From: an uncultured Megamonas sp.
Lineage (GTDB): Bacteria; Bacillota_C; Negativicutes; Selenomonadales; Selenomonadaceae
Assembly (NCBI GenBank): GCA_900556715.1
Contig: USPM01000040.1
Location: forward strand, 1-6,272
DNA: 6,272 nt
Reading direction: 5' to 3'
Both the position numbers and the translations under genes were made by a program. The notes beneath the pieces were generated by a model, which was given only the letters and a program-made list of their open reading frames with translations, was not told the DNA's origin and did not search any database. This document shows, in pieces, positions 5,666 to 6,272 of this stretch (within the stretch, counting starts at the first letter, position 1; the number at the start of each line of letters is the position of its first letter).

Positions 5666-6272
5666 TTGACAAATAGAGTGGTAATTACTGGTTTAGGAGC
5701 AATATCTCCTATCGGTATTGGTAAAGACGCTTTTTGGCAAGGTCTTCTTGCTGGTAAAAGCGGGATAGATAAAATTACACATTTTGATGCTAGCGATTTT
5801 AAAGCACAGATTGCAGCAGAAGTAAAAGATTTTAATGCTTCTGATTTTATTGATAAAAAAGAAGCAAAACGCATGGATAGATATACTCAGTTTGCTATTG
5901 CAGCAACTAGACTTGCATTTGATGATGCAAATATGGATTTATCCAAAGAAGATAAAGAACGTATTGGTGTATTTATTGGTAGTGGTATCGGTGGTATTGA
6001 AACACTACACGATCAATATAATACTATTTTTACTAAAGGGCCAAATCGTGTAAGTCCTTTCTGCGTACCTATGATGATTAGTAATATGGCAGCTGGAATG
6101 ACTTCTATTACTTTTGGTCTTCAAGGCCCTAGTATTTGCCCTGTAACTGCTTGTGCAACTGGTACAAATGCTATTGGTGATGCTATGCGTGTTATTCAGC
6201 GTGGTGAAGCTGATGTGATGGTTGCTGGTGGTACAGAAGCTTGTATTTCTCCACTTCCAGTAGCAGGTTTTG
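5666..6272 (+). CDS. fabF: Beta-ketoacyl-ACP synthase II (FabF), 3'-truncated by window edge
   Basis: FabF condenses malonyl-ACP with growing acyl-ACP in the elongation cycle and often sets the response of chain length and unsaturation to temperature. About 202 codons, half of a typical 410-residue protein, lie in the window with no stop. The N-terminus TNRVVITGLGAISPIG is standard, as are GVFIGSGIGGIET (101-113) and the nucleophile Cys163 in VTACATGTNAIGDA. The two catalytic histidines lie beyond the edge. No ATG start exists; TTG 5666 is chosen because GAGAGGTG (5652-5659) precedes it by 6 bases and the product then begins exactly as the family does. An in-frame GTG at 5657 would lie inside that site and add three residues. 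The gap from the upstream flavoprotein is 16 bases, so the two are co-transcribed. FabB-like or polyketide synthases are less likely given context. Confidence 0.95.
   Translation, partial: MTNRVVITGLGAISPIGIGKDAFWQGLLAGKSGIDKITHFDASDFKAQIAAEVKDFNASDFIDKKEAKRMDRYTQFAIAATRLAFDDANMDLSKEDKERIGVFIGSGIGGIETLHDQYNTIFTKGPNRVSPFCVPMMISNMAAGMTSITFGLQGPSICPVTACATGTNAIGDAMRVIQRGEADVMVAGGTEACISPLPVAGF

Noticed and set aside
5666..5671. TTGACA, a perfect -35 consensus, at the fabF start
   Set aside because: It is the TTG start plus ACA codon of fabF. At 16-18 bases downstream there is no TATAAT-like hexamer, and a promoter here would drive an RNA lacking the fabF start.
5835..6053. Second + strand open frame inside fabF
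   Set aside because: Leu/Ile/Lys-rich out-of-frame reading of fabF without a ribosome binding site; fabF motifs run through the same bases in another frame.

Overview
The window is a single-direction block of type II fatty acid synthesis genes from an AT-rich, low-GC bacterium. All genes lie on the + strand with very short gaps, and I see no mobile element, tRNA, rRNA or CRISPR. Gene content (FabK instead of FabI, plsX leading into fabH) and clean AAGGAGG-type ribosome binding sites point to Firmicutes. A low-GC Negativicutes (Megamonas/Selenomonas-like) is my best guess, but this rests on recalled gene order and codon bias, and a clostridial source is not excluded.

Layout. 1-668 is the 3' two thirds of plsX (acyl-phosphate synthase). 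It overlaps the start of fabH (649-1653, initiating ketoacyl-ACP synthase III). fabK follows after 3 bases (1657-2604, flavin enoyl-ACP reductase II). After a 42-base AT-rich spacer come fabD (2647-3591, malonyl-CoA:ACP transacylase), fabG (3593-4336, ketoacyl-ACP reductase) and, after 51 bases, acpP (4388-4618, acyl carrier protein). A strong hairpin (4632-4669) follows acpP. Downstream of it are a second, divergent FabK/nitronate monooxygenase-family flavoprotein (4705-5649) and the 5' end of fabF (5666 onward, ketoacyl-ACP synthase II), which runs off the window.

How the genes work together. FabD loads malonate onto AcpP. FabH starts the chain, FabG and FabK carry out the two reductions, and FabF extends it. 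PlsX takes finished acyl-ACP into phospholipid synthesis. The dehydratase (FabZ) and acetyl-CoA carboxylase are not in this window.

The least ordinary part is the block after acpP. The second FabK-like protein has exactly four cysteines, all within 13 residues near its C-terminus (CxxCxxxCxxxxC), as expected for a metal or Fe-S site that the first FabK lacks. It sits between acpP and fabF, behind a hairpin, and both genes after the hairpin begin with TTG while every complete gene before it begins with ATG. I propose, as inference, that it is a specialised acyl-ACP flavoenzyme (for example in unsaturated fatty acid formation) rather than a redundant enoyl reductase or a true nitronate monooxygenase.
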